A stretch of 64,000 nt of DNA from an uncultured bacterium (GCA_946560065.1 CAMNUE010000001.1:188805-252804), one strand, 5' to 3'; counted from the stretch's first letter, positions 52,843 to 62,611 are shown. Program-made: numbers and translations. The notes: generated by a model not told the origin, from the letters alone.

Positions 52843-53779
52843 GGGACAAAAATCAGTACGAGATGGAATAGAAGATTTTCTTTGCCCTTTTACTGACATG
52901 TATATTTCCCAAGGTTCCAATGGGGCTTATTCTCATAAGGGTATTATGGCTAATGACGTGAGAGGAAAGCAATCAGGTATTAGATATCCTTACTATGCTC
53001 CTTGCACGTGTAAATGCTTAAAGACATATCCAAAAACTGGTCAAGTAATGTGGCAGTCAGTAAATAAAGTCAGATTTGCTAATGGAAGAATTGATTATGC
53101 AACTTTTATGACTGCACATGATGAAACAATGGATGCAAAAGTAGGACAAATTATTGAACAAGGTTTACAACTTGGAAATATGGGAAAAAAAGGTTTTTCA
53201 AATATGACTGGTGTACATTGTCATATAGAAGTATCTCAATCTAATGATATATCTTGGATAAAAAATCAATATGGAAACTATCATTTTAATAATGAATATG
53301 ATTTAGAGGAGTGTTATTTTGTAGATAACACTAATATCATCAAAGGTCTAGGAGGTAATTGGAGAACTACTGATGATGTGGTTGTAAGGGAAAATTCGGT
53401 AGGTAATATAGAAGTAGTAGATCAAATTCTCCATGTTGGCTCTAAAGTAAAATTTGATGGTATATTCAAAGTTGATATTTTAAAAAGTCCTTTATCAACA
53501 AATCTTTTTGGTAACCAAAAATTAACGGGTATAAGTTTTGATGATTATTATAAGGAAAAAGCTAAAGATTACCACTGGATACCCCTTAATGACTGGACAG
53601 AAGTAGATAAATTTGGTAGCTCAAAAAATCAGGATCAGATAGTTGTTGGAGGCTCTTCCTATGTACTGAATAAGAATATATATAATGTGATAGGTATAGA
53701 TGTAAAGACTAATTCTGCTAAACTCAATATTAATGGTCGTAATGTTTGGGTTTATAGCACCTTTTTATACGAGGTTTAA
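52835..53779 (+). CDS. M23-type endolysin with C-terminal wall-binding region
   Basis: 314 aa. M23 (LytM-type) zinc endopeptidase domain at 1-170: SHKGIMANDVRG (H34, D41) and GVHCHIEV (H128, H130) carry the ligands; it would cut peptide bridges of peptidoglycan. No signal peptide, so release requires the holin. Region about 200-314 (KVKFDGIFKVDIL... HWIPLNDWTEVDK... NGRNVWVYSTFLYEV) looks like SH3b-type wall-binding repeats. Lysis gene order holin-holin-endolysin is phage-like. Terminator at 53811. Confidence 0.85.
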   Translation: MVKGQKSVRDGIEDFLCPFTDMYISQGSNGAYSHKGIMANDVRGKQSGIRYPYYAPCTCKCLKTYPKTGQVMWQSVNKVRFANGRIDYATFMTAHDETMDAKVGQIIEQGLQLGNMGKKGFSNMTGVHCHIEVSQSNDISWIKNQYGNYHFNNEYDLEECYFVDNTNIIKGLGGNWRTTDDVVVRENSVGNIEVVDQILHVGSKVKFDGIFKVDILKSPLSTNLFGNQKLTGISFDDYYKEKAKDYHWIPLNDWTEVDKFGSSKNQDQIVVGGSSYVLNKNIYNVIGIDVKTNSAKLNINGRNVWVYSTFLYEV

Positions 53780-53810
53780 TAAAAATTGTTAATAGTATGT
53801 GAATTATGAG

Positions 53811-53836
53811 AAAGACTATTTTTAGTCTTTTTTTAA
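53811..53836 (+). terminator. terminator after the endolysin gene
   Basis: AAAGACTA and TAGTCTTT pair around TTTT and are followed by TTTTTAATTT. Confidence 0.75.
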
Positions 53837-53846
53837 TTTTTTTTAG

Positions 53847-53875
53847 CAAAATGGTACGTCTCACGTACCATTTTG
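53847..53875 (+). repeat. perfect palindrome, leader element copy 2
   Basis: A 29-base element: 13-base arms CAAAATGGTACGT / ACGTACCATTTTG around CTC. Its left arm plus loop are the same 22 bases that begin copy 1 at 52178. There is no T tract after it. It lies between the lysis and toxin transcription units. Confidence 0.7.
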
Positions 53876-53937
53876 TTCTAGTAATTGCCCTGAATTTAAT
53901 TAGAAATATCTTAAATTCCTTATGATATAAGAGAAAA

Positions 53938-54020
53938 TTAATGGTACTTGTCATATACTGTTAATTTATCTTTCTTTATGAGAAATTAATTGTGGAAAGT
54001 GAGATGATAACCATGATTAA
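53938..54020 (+). repeat. leader element copy 3 (diverged) before the collar-Rhs operon
   Basis: AATGGTACTTGTCATATACT followed by GTTAATTTATC..TTTATGAGAAATTAATTGTGGAAA aligns to the leader of copy 1 over about 80 bases. The hairpin half is degenerate. It ends about 75 bases before the collar gene start. TATGATATAAG upstream (about 53921-53931) may be a -10. The 315-base spacer 53780-54094 otherwise holds no gene. Confidence 0.55.
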
Positions 54021-54094
54021 ATGAAAAACTAAAATTGAAATTAAAAAATATGTTGTAAAAAAATCAAAGATTTAAGAAAAGAGGGATTAAGAAA

Positions 54095-54718
54095 ATGAAT
54101 GAACATGATTATATTACAAATGCATTTACAAAAGAAGGAGAAAACACTAATTTAGAAGTAAATAACTTAAATGTTACATGTATTACTTCAAAAAATAACA
54201 AGTTTGAATTAGATAGTAATGGTAATTTAACTGTACAGAGTTTAAATGTAAAAAATAAAAATGACGAAACTGAAACTATGAGAGATTTTGTGTATCCAGT
54301 AGGGTCTATTTATATGTCAGTAAGTGAAGTTAATCCAAGTACTTTATTTGGTGGTACATGGGAACAATTAAGAGATAAATTCTTATTAGGTTGTGGTGAT
54401 ACATATCAAAATGGAGCAACAGGTGGAGAAGAAACACATGCTTTAACAATAAATGAAATGCCTAGTCATAACCATACTGCAACAACAAATACAACTGGAG
54501 CTCACAGACATGGTTATAATGGTTGGTATAGTTATGCAGCAGGAAATGCAAAAGGATCTATATCAAATGAAAGATTATCAGATAGTGAAAGATGGGATCC
54601 ATTTAATAGTGCAGGAGCTCATTCTCACACAGTAACAATAAATAATACTGGTAGTAGTCAAGCACATAATAATATGCCTCCATATCTTGCTGTTTATATG
54701 TGGAAAAGAATTGGTTAG
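54095..54718 (+). CDS. phage tail-collar-like protein
   Basis: 207 aa. The N-terminal ~70 residues form a short beta stretch. A collar/baseplate domain follows: FVYPVGSIYMSVSEVNPSTL... GGTWEQLRDKFLLGCGD, THALTINEMPSHNHTA, GAHSHTVTINNTGS and NNMPPYLAVYMWKRIG. This ending is typical of phage tail fibre/collar tips and binds partners or surfaces. It has no signal peptide. GAGGGATT precedes the ATG, and it is directly upstream of the giant Rhs gene (11 bases). Confidence 0.83.
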   Translation: MNEHDYITNAFTKEGENTNLEVNNLNVTCITSKNNKFELDSNGNLTVQSLNVKNKNDETETMRDFVYPVGSIYMSVSEVNPSTLFGGTWEQLRDKFLLGCGDTYQNGATGGEETHALTINEMPSHNHTATTNTTGAHRHGYNGWYSYAAGNAKGSISNERLSDSERWDPFNSAGAHSHTVTINNTGSSQAHNNMPPYLAVYMWKRIG

Positions 54719-54729
54719 AGGGGGATTAT

Positions 54730-57700
54730 ATGAAGCAAGTTGAATTAATAGAAAAGAGAAAACCTCGTGAAAAACATTATTTAAGAGAAGATGGAACTAT
54801 ACTAGCTGAAGTATATGATACTGATATTCATTATTTAAAAGATGGGAAATATGAAGAAATAGATAATACTTTGGTAAATGAAAATGGTGTTTTGAAAAAT
54901 AAAAGTAACGATTATAAAGTAGAGTTTAAAGAAGATTTTAAGGATTCTTTAATGAAAATGTCTAAAGATGAACATTATATTGATTTTAAGATTAGAGAAT
55001 CTAAAATGGATAATATAAAACCAGATATGAGGAAACTTTCTAAAAAAATGAAGAATGTTACTTATAATAATATTACTGATGATATTACTGTTGAATATAA
55101 AACGTTATCAAATAAGGTGAAAGAAACAATAGTTCTACAAAATGCAAATTATACTGAACTAAGTTTTGAATTGGATACCAATTTAAATTTATCAATTGAA
55201 AATGGAGAAGTTATAGCTAAAGATAAAAATGGAGATATTATATTTAATATTGAAAAACCATTTATGATTGATTCAAATAATATAAGAAATGATGATATTC
55301 ATTATTCATTAGATTGTTTTGATGATGGTTATATATTAACATTAATTTTGGATGATGAATGGCTTAACTCCGAAGAAAGAACATTTCCAGTATATATTGA
55401 TCCAACTATTAGTAATAATGGACAAAATATAAGTTTATATGATACTTATATTTATCCAGGAGATACTAATGATGTAAGAAGTAATAAAGAATATTTGAAG
55501 GCAGGAGTTGAAAGGGCAAACGGACAAGATAGAATTAATAGAACTTTAATTAAATTCGACTTACCAGTTTTAGCTACAGGTGATGAAATAATTAGTGCTT
55601 CTCTTGATTTAATTTCTTATCCTACATATTCGGTAGAACCAAAATATAATGTAGCAACATTTCATAGAATAACTTGTAATTGGGATGAAAATTCTGCAAA
55701 TTGGAATTCTATGCATGATAAATATGACAACTACGTAGAAAGTATGTTTTATGGAACTAGAAGTACTATAAATAATGGAAGTATTTTTCCCGCTTATTCT
55801 ATTTATGAGAGCGATATTACTAATTTAGTAAAAAGGTGGTACAAAGATACTCCTAATTATGGTATTATGATAAAATCATTAAAAGAAATTTATGATGATG
55901 ATGATTATCCAGCTTTTTACTCAAATAACACTACATATACAGAAAATAATCCAAAACCAATTTTTCAATTAGTATATAGAAATCAAAGTGGATTAGAAGA
56001 ATACTTAAATTATAAGAAACAAGCTTTTACAGATGGAAGTAGTTATATCAATACATATAATGGTAATTTAACATCTATATTTGATTTGGGAGAAACAATT
56101 AAAGGTAATTTACCTATAGTACTAAATTTAGTTTATAATACTAATGATGTCATTTTAGGAAATGTTTCTAAATTTGGATTAGGAAATAGACTAAATTTTA
56201 GTCAAACAATTAAGGAAAATATTATAGACAATATAAGTTATTTAGCGTATCTTGACGAGGATGGAACAACACATTATTTTTTAAAAGAAGATAATTCTGA
56301 AGAATATGTTGATGAAGACAATATAGGATTAAATATAACTAAAAGTGATACTGAATGTATATTAAAAGATGAAGATGGAAATATAATGACATTTACTAAG
56401 TCTAATAATATTTATTATTTGACTCAGATAAAAGATATAGATAATAATACAATTAATATTACTTTAAATAATGATAATGATATTACTGAAATAATGGATT
56501 CATTTAACAATAAAATATCTATTGCTTATAATACAAATAGTATTATTATTACTAATCCCAATTTTGTAACGACTCTGGATTATGAAAATAATCAGTTAAT
56601 TAAAATTACAACTCCTAATGGTATAACGAAATTTATTTATAATGATAATAATTTAATTGAGAAAATTGTAGATGTTACTGGAATAAAATTAGAGTATACA
56701 TATTATGACAAAAGTCCTTATAAGGTCAAAAAAATTACACAATATGGTATAGAAAATGAAATCGGAGAATCTTTTACATTAGATTACGGTCTTGAAACAA
56801 CTACTATAATAGATAATAAAAATAGATGTGAAACATTAATGTTTAATAGTTATGGAAATTTATTATCAACAAGTAGTTTAACTAATGAAAATGATATTGA
56901 CAATGCATATTCGGTTAGTAACACTTATGGAGATAATACTGGTAATAAGAATAAAATTTTATCTAATACTATACCTACAAAAATTATAAAGAATTTAATG
57001 AAAAATTCTAATTTTGAAAATGATATGAATTATTTTACAAACAGTGAAAACCTAATAAGTATAATATCAAATGAGTATTCTAACTTTGGTAACAAATCAT
57101 TAAAATTAGAATCATCAAGTAGTAATGAGTATATTTATCAAAATGTAAATGTTGAAAAAGATAAATATTATACTTTTAGTGCATATTTTAAATCAAATGT
57201 TAATTATAAAGTAATTCTTAGTTATATTGATGAAAATAATACAGAAAATTTTGTTGAAGATACATTTTTATCCACTGAAAACTTTGAAAGAAATGATTTA
57301 ACTATTTTTTATCCAACATCTAGTATTAGTTATTTAACTATTAAAGTTGTATTGCTTAATTCTGGAATTCTTTATATGGACAATATGCAATTAGAAGTAG
57401 GTAATGTAGCTAATTCTTATAACTTTATTGAAAACAATGACTTTAGTGAAGGAATTGATGATTGGAATGTTAGGGTTATCACTTTTGATGATTCTACAAT
57501 CGATTATAATGATTATGTTTCAAAATATTCTTTTAATGATGGAAAAAGTAGTGCTTTAAGAATTATGGGATATCCATTATATACATTCATTTTAGAAAAA
57601 GAATTATCTATAAGTGGCAAGAAAGGGGATTTATACTCATTTGCATTTTGGTATAAAAATAATGGTATACCTGGATATGGTCCTGTTGCAGGAACTACAG

Positions 57701-60700
57701 TAATGATTTATTTTAAACCTGTTGGAAGTGATGCTGAATACTGTATACCAGTAAGTGATAATCTAAATGCTAGTATAAATAAATGGCAGTATTTTTCTTA
57801 TAAGTCTCATGCAATAGAAGATTATGAATCAATAAGGTTGGTAATAACATCTGGCAGAGTTGCTAATGATTTTTATATTACAAATTTATCTTTTAATAAA
57901 GAGATTACTTATGGGGATTATTCTTATGATGATAATGGTAATTTAATTTCTATTACTGATCAATCTGGAAATTGTAATACTTTTGATTATGATGACAAAA
58001 ATTTGCTAATAAAATCAACAAATACTTTAGGAAATAATTTTGTGTATGAATATGACAAAAATAAAAAAAGCAGAATAATAAATGCTATTTCGTCTAACGG
58101 TATATCAAATCAACTATATTTTGATTCTAATGGAAATCCAAAAATAACAAAAATTTCAAAAAAATATGTTGATGAAATAACAGATGGATTATATAAAATA
58201 AGATGTGCAGGAACAAATAGTTATTTAAAGGCTGAGTATATGCTTGTTTTAGCGGAAAAAAGTGAATGCAGTAATACAATTTGGAAACTTGTCAAAAGTG
58301 GTGATAATTATAAAATAGTTTATGATGCTGCTGATATATATTATTTGACATATAAAGGTAATAAAATTTCTTTAGGTATTCAAGATGAAAATAACATTTT
58401 TAGTTTAGAGAAAAATGAAAATGGTAGTTACTATATTAAGTATACAGAAACTAGTGGAGACGGTTATATTGTAAGATATCTTTCTATAAAAGATGATAAT
58501 ACTATAGAAGGACTTCCATTTCCAGAAGAAACTAGTAATATAGAATTTTATATTGAGATATTAAATGAATTGTTTTATGAAAACGATGCAACTTATTCAT
58601 CTGATAATCAATTTATTAGTTCAATAACAGATACTTCTCTAAAAACTTATACATATAATATGGATAGTACAAACGGACTACCAAAAAGTATAGTTGATCC
58701 TGCAGGAAATGAGATAATTAATACTTATAATAATAAAAATCAACTTATTGAAGTTTCAAAGGATAATAGAAATATAAGTTTTGAATATAACAATAGAAAT
58801 TTGTTATCAAAAATAGTTCAAAATGACAGAAATTATAACCTTACATATGATAGCTTTTTAAATATTAAAAATGTAAAAATTAATAATAATTTATTATCTT
58901 CTTATGAATATGCTAATTACAATGGAAATTTAACAAGAACATTATATGGAAATGGTCAATTTATAAATGTTGATTATGATAATTTTGATAGGTTGGATAA
59001 ACTAAGAACAATGGATAATGACTATCATTTTTCATATGATAATAATGGTAATATAGCAAAAGTAACTTCAAATAATTCTGTTAAAAAATTGTATTATGAT
59101 AAAAGTAATAGATTATGTAATTATAAAGAAGATAATTTTGCAATTAATTATTCATACAATTCAGAAAATAAAGTAACTAATTGTACGTATAAATTAGATG
59201 ATGTTATTCATACTTGTGAAAATATTTTAGATAAAAATGAAAATGTTATTTCAACAAAACTAGATAACATTTTAGTTAATTATGGTTATGATGAACTTAA
59301 TAGAAATATATCTAAGAATATAAATAATTTAATTAATTATGATTTTAAGTATTTATCTAATGGAAAAAGAGCTACAGATATATTAAAAGAGTATAAAATA
59401 AACAATGATACTTTTAAATATAGTTATGATGATTTATTTAATATAAAAGATATATATTTAAACGATGTACATATGAATCATTATGAATATGACAATTTTG
59501 GAGAATTAATAAATGAAGTTAATTACGATTTGAATACAAAGGTAAATTATAATTATGACTTATCTGGAAATATGTTGAAAAAAACAATCATAAATAATTC
59601 TACAAATGAAGTGATTAAAGATTATGACTATAATTATTCAAATACAAACTGGCAAGATCAATTGACATCCTTTGATAATAAGAAAATCGAATATGATGAA
59701 ATAGGTAATGTTATAAACTATGATGATAAGATATTTACATGGATAAATGGGGTGCAATTATCTTCTTATACTGATTCAACAAATAATAGAGTAATTAATT
59801 ATAAATATAATGAAGATGGTATTAGAATTTCAAAAAGTAGTACAAATTTGTCTTCAAAATATTACTTAGCTGGCGACGATATTGTTTACGAAATTAGGAA
59901 TGGAGAAAAAATTTATTATTTATATGACGATGATGAATTAATTGGTTTTGAATATCAAAATAACAAGTATTTATATTTGAAAAATATGCATGATGATATT
60001 ATGGGAATAATTGATTCTACTGGCGAAATTATTGTAAAATATGAATATGATAGTTGGGGTAATATAGTAAGTATAAAAGATAATGATAATAAAAATATTT
60101 CTAAAACAGATTACAATCATATTGCAAATGTTAATCCATTTAGATATAGAAGTTATTATTATGATGTAGAAACAGAATTATATTATTTGAAATCTAGATA
60201 TTATAATCCATTATGGGGAAGATTTATTAATGCAGATGGAATTATTGGGGCTAATGAAGACTTTTTAGCATATAATTTATATTTGTATGTTTCTAATAAT
60301 CCTATCAATAATTATGATGATGATGGAAACAAAAAGAAAACTACAAAAAAGAAAAAGAAAACAAAAAAGAAAAAGAAAAAGAAATCAAATAATTTGCTTA
60401 AAATAGGTATTGGTCTTGGTCTTGCAGCTATAGGTGTAGTTGCAATAGTTGCGAGTGGAGGCTCATTAGCTCCAGCGGTTATAGGAGCAGCAAAGGTTAT
60501 AGGGGTAACAGTTGGAGTTGCAGTAGGTACTCAAATTGCGAAAAATATAGTAAAATCGGTTACATCTGGTGGAGGTACAAAAGATATAAAAAAGAATATT
60601 TTTAATAATGTTGGTTCTGCTGCTGCTGCTGGTGTATTGGCAGGAGGAGCAACTGTTGCCACTATGGGAACTTTGAATACATATTTGAAAGATTATGCTG

Positions 60701-60909
60701 GATATGGTATTGGAAGTAAGGAATATGGTGTTGAAGCAATGTATAGTACACCATCAACCGAGGGTGGAACAATAATCTCAATAAAAAAATTAGATAGATT
60801 TCGTATTGACTTAGATAGAGTCCATGGTTTACACTTTCATATAGGAAAAACTAAATCTCAAAGAGAAGTTCATCGTGTAATTATTGGTTGGGTGTTTGGT
60901 AAAAAGTAA
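54730..60909 (+). CDS. giant Rhs/YD-repeat polymorphic toxin
   Basis: 2059 aa; ATG 54730 has GAGGGGGAT upstream, while an in-frame start at 54700 lies in the collar gene. Modules: N-terminal region (1-240), DNRLRE-type beta domain (about 250-420), YD-repeat/Rhs barrel, two carbohydrate-binding-like units (about 757-890 and 897-1057), a ricin-like unit (about 1147-1277), more YD repeats, Rhs core end (LYYLKSRYYNPLWGRFINADG, about 1816-1837; NNPINNYDDDGN). A polybasic Lys stretch (about 1867-1886), a Gly/Ala-rich hydrophobic segment (about 1890-1943) and a C-terminal domain with GLHFHIG and EVHRVIIGW follow. No signal peptide, consistent with lysis-type release. The C-terminus should be the toxic tip. 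Confidence 0.9.
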   Translation: MKQVELIEKRKPREKHYLREDGTILAEVYDTDIHYLKDGKYEEIDNTLVNENGVLKNKSNDYKVEFKEDFKDSLMKMSKDEHYIDFKIRESKMDNIKPDMRKLSKKMKNVTYNNITDDITVEYKTLSNKVKETIVLQNANYTELSFELDTNLNLSIENGEVIAKDKNGDIIFNIEKPFMIDSNNIRNDDIHYSLDCFDDGYILTLILDDEWLNSEERTFPVYIDPTISNNGQNISLYDTYIYPGDTNDVRSNKEYLKAGVERANGQDRINRTLIKFDLPVLATGDEIISASLDLISYPTYSVEPKYNVATFHRITCNWDENSANWNSMHDKYDNYVESMFYGTRSTINNGSIFPAYSIYESDITNLVKRWYKDTPNYGIMIKSLKEIYDDDDYPAFYSNNTTYTENNPKPIFQLVYRNQSGLEEYLNYKKQAFTDGSSYINTYNGNLTSIFDLGETIKGNLPIVLNLVYNTNDVILGNVSKFGLGNRLNFSQTIKENIIDNISYLAYLDEDGTTHYFLKEDNSEEYVDEDNIGLNITKSDTECILKDEDGNIMTFTKSNNIYYLTQIKDIDNNTINITLNNDNDITEIMDSFNNKISIAYNTNSIIITNPNFVTTLDYENNQLIKITTPNGITKFIYNDNNLIEKIVDVTGIKLEYTYYDKSPYKVKKITQYGIENEIGESFTLDYGLETTTIIDNKNRCETLMFNSYGNLLSTSSLTNENDIDNAYSVSNTYGDNTGNKNKILSNTIPTKIIKNLMKNSNFENDMNYFTNSENLISIISNEYSNFGNKSLKLESSSSNEYIYQNVNVEKDKYYTFSAYFKSNVNYKVILSYIDENNTENFVEDTFLSTENFERNDLTIFYPTSSISYLTIKVVLLNSGILYMDNMQLEVGNVANSYNFIENNDFSEGIDDWNVRVITFDDSTIDYNDYVSKYSFNDGKSSALRIMGYPLYTFILEKELSISGKKGDLYSFAFWYKNNGIPGYGPVAGTTVMIYFKPVGSDAEYCIPVSDNLNASINKWQYFSYKSHAIEDYESIRLVITSGRVANDFYITNLSFNKEITYGDYSYDDNGNLISITDQSGNCNTFDYDDKNLLIKSTNTLGNNFVYEYDKNKKSRIINAISSNGISNQLYFDSNGNPKITKISKKYVDEITDGLYKIRCAGTNSYLKAEYMLVLAEKSECSNTIWKLVKSGDNYKIVYDAADIYYLTYKGNKISLGIQDENNIFSLEKNENGSYYIKYTETSGDGYIVRYLSIKDDNTIEGLPFPEETSNIEFYIEILNELFYENDATYSSDNQFISSITDTSLKTYTYNMDSTNGLPKSIVDPAGNEIINTYNNKNQLIEVSKDNRNISFEYNNRNLLSKIVQNDRNYNLTYDSFLNIKNVKINNNLLSSYEYANYNGNLTRTLYGNGQFINVDYDNFDRLDKLRTMDNDYHFSYDNNGNIAKVTSNNSVKKLYYDKSNRLCNYKEDNFAINYSYNSENKVTNCTYKLDDVIHTCENILDKNENVISTKLDNILVNYGYDELNRNISKNINNLINYDFKYLSNGKRATDILKEYKINNDTFKYSYDDLFNIKDIYLNDVHMNHYEYDNFGELINEVNYDLNTKVNYNYDLSGNMLKKTIINNSTNEVIKDYDYNYSNTNWQDQLTSFDNKKIEYDEIGNVINYDDKIFTWINGVQLSSYTDSTNNRVINYKYNEDGIRISKSSTNLSSKYYLAGDDIVYEIRNGEKIYYLYDDDELIGFEYQNNKYLYLKNMHDDIMGIIDSTGEIIVKYEYDSWGNIVSIKDNDNKNISKTDYNHIANVNPFRYRSYYYDVETELYYLKSRYYNPLWGRFINADGIIGANEDFLAYNLYLYVSNNPINNYDDDGNKKKTTKKKKKTKKKKKKKSNNLLKIGIGLGLAAIGVVAIVASGGSLAPAVIGAAKVIGVTVGVAVGTQIAKNIVKSVTSGGGTKDIKKNIFNNVGSAAAAGVLAGGATVATMGTLNTYLKDYAGYGIGSKEYGVEAMYSTPSTEGGTIISIKKLDRFRIDLDRVHGLHFHIGKTKSQREVHRVIIGWVFGKK

Positions 60910-60935
60910 ATGAAAATTTAGAATGAGGGGAAAAG

Positions 60936-61478
60936 ATGATGTTAAAAAGCAATAAATTATTGGATAATCATAAATATGTATTGAATAATATTATTGGTGA
61001 TGTTGATTATACTTCAAAAGAAAATATAAGTTATATTTTTAGATTTATCAAAGAACAAGTAAATAGTAAAGATTTGATGTTTGATTTGTATGTAGATTTA
61101 CATGAAGATGAATTTTATCAAGAAGATTTTATAAAATTTGAAGAAATAATTAGTAAGAAAAGTTGTTATGTGTATAAAATTTATAATGACAATAAAAAAA
61201 GACAAGCTTTATTTTCTTTAAAAAACGAAAAATTTACTTTTGACTTCTTTCAAAATGTAATTAAATATTATAGTTGTATTAGTATTTATTATAATTTAAA
61301 TGACATTGACTGTAATTTGTTTTTTGGAAATATAAATAAGTTACATAATTTCTATTATGAAAACATTATATTAGTAGATTTTATGATTATGATAAAAAGA
61401 AAGATGTTAGTTCCTCCGAGCGATATTGATATTAAAATATTATGTCAAGAACTAGGAGGAAAATATAAAATAATATAA
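60936..61478 (+). CDS. probable immunity protein of the Rhs toxin
   Basis: 180 aa, behind AGGGGAAAAG, starting ATGATG 26 bases after the toxin. Acidic-to-neutral, soluble, no known motif: NISYIFRFIKEQVNSKDLMFDLYVDLHEDEF... FQNVIKYYSCISIYYNL. Location directly after the toxin tip, and lack of similarity to anything else here, is the usual position of an Rhs immunity gene. Function inferred from position only. Terminator follows at 61537. Confidence 0.6.
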   Translation: MMLKSNKLLDNHKYVLNNIIGDVDYTSKENISYIFRFIKEQVNSKDLMFDLYVDLHEDEFYQEDFIKFEEIISKKSCYVYKIYNDNKKRQALFSLKNEKFTFDFFQNVIKYYSCISIYYNLNDIDCNLFFGNINKLHNFYYENIILVDFMIMIKRKMLVPPSDIDIKILCQELGGKYKII

Positions 61479-61536
61479 AATTAACATATATATTTTACTA
61501 AGATAATTTTAATTGCTTTTTTGCTAAACTTAATAA

Positions 61537-61571
61537 AAAATGTCTACTATTAATTATGGTAGGCATTTTTA
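61537..61571 (+). terminator. terminator at end of the cassette
   Basis: AAAAATGTCTAC pairs with GTAGGCATTTTT (one T-G pair) around TATTAATTATG, ending in T residues. The remaining 61572-61815 contains AT-rich short repeats and no gene. Confidence 0.7.
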
Positions 61572-61815
61572 ATGTTTAAAGACTCAATAATTCAATTTTC
61601 TATTAATATGCAAACTAATTTTATACTATAACCAATTTTTTTTAAATATTCTTTAATTACTATAATTAATAAGAGCCTTTTTTATCTTATCTTTATATGA
61701 TAGGTTTAAAACAATGGTAGTTAACTATCTTTTAGTCTATTTAATTTCTAAAATAATGCTATTAATCAAAAATTGGTTTGATGGTAATCTTCTTTCTTTT
61801 TTGCAATTTAAGTAG

Positions 61816-62421
61816 TTATTTTATTAATTTTGACAAAATTTTCTTTACCTCTGCTTGTTTTAATGGTTTTTCTAAATATTCATCAAATTTATATTCTTTT
61901 ATATAATAATTTCTTTTATTTTGATCTATTGTGTGTATCACAATAGGAATATTAAAATCGTTTATTTCTTTTAACTTTTCTAACACATCTATTCCCTTTT
62001 CTCCATTCTTATATAGAGAGTTTGTGATAATAATATCATATTTAAAATTATGAGAGATTCTATCAATAATATCATAGCCTGTTCTAACAACATCTACATT
62101 TAGACCAAAACTTTCTAATACTTTTCTAGAATAGTCTGAAGAGGTTTTAGAATAGTCTCCTAAAATAACTTTTTTACCTTCATAAATATTATTCTTCTTA
62201 ATTTTTTTTGAATATAAGGTTATATTTTTTAATTCTTTTTTATCTTCTTCATACAAATCTAACTGGATATTACATCTTTCCACTTCTCTACTTAAAAATT
62301 CGCATTCACTCTTTAAATGGTTATTAATATTTGAGAGTTTATTATACTCATCAGTTTTATTGATAATAAATAGAACGAGAGCTATAATTATTACTATTAA
62401 TATAATAATACATATAATCAT
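61816..62421 (-). CDS. membrane-anchored degenerate response-regulator (receiver) protein
   Basis: 201 aa on the minus strand. One N-terminal membrane helix (about 1-20), a coiled coil (about 22-70), then a receiver domain (about 80-200): KKVILGDYSK, YDIIITNSLYKNG, IPIVIHTIDQN (Thr) and YLEKPLKQAE (conserved Lys-Pro). The phospho-acceptor position reads N (DIIITN) where D is expected, so it is likely a pseudo-receiver. It is unusual for a receiver to be anchored by a membrane helix. GGAGG on the minus strand is about 35 bases upstream, so the start is uncertain. Confidence 0.7.
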   Translation of the reverse strand: MIICIIILIVIIIALVLFIINKTDEYNKLSNINNHLKSECEFLSREVERCNIQLDLYEEDKKELKNITLYSKKIKKNNIYEGKKVILGDYSKTSSDYSRKVLESFGLNVDVVRTGYDIIDRISHNFKYDIIITNSLYKNGEKGIDVLEKLKEINDFNIPIVIHTIDQNKRNYYIKEYKFDEYLEKPLKQAEVKKILSKLIK

Positions 62422-62547
62422 TACTAGTTTTTTAGATTAAAATTTATAATCTTTTCCTCCTTTTTAAAATATTTGTACTGCATTAAGTATATTATTTTCT
62501 TAAAAAAATAGGCTTTCAAATAGCAATTTCTTTATTTTTTTAATAAT

Positions 62548-62571
62548 GTCTAATGGATATATCCATTAGAC
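62548..62571. promoter_or_regulatory. 24-bp perfect palindromic operator 1
   Basis: GTCTAATGGATA-TATCCATTAGAC is a perfect palindrome about 40 bases before the first HTH gene. A close variant lies before the second HTH gene, so it is probably the binding site of these proteins. Confidence 0.72.
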
Positions 62572-62611
62572 TTATTTTGTGTGAATCCCCATAATAAATA
62601 TGGGGATATAT

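Noticed and set aside
52164-54718. Complete prophage
   Set aside because: Only lysis and collar-like genes are present; no terminase, portal, capsid, tape measure or tail tube gene occurs nearby.
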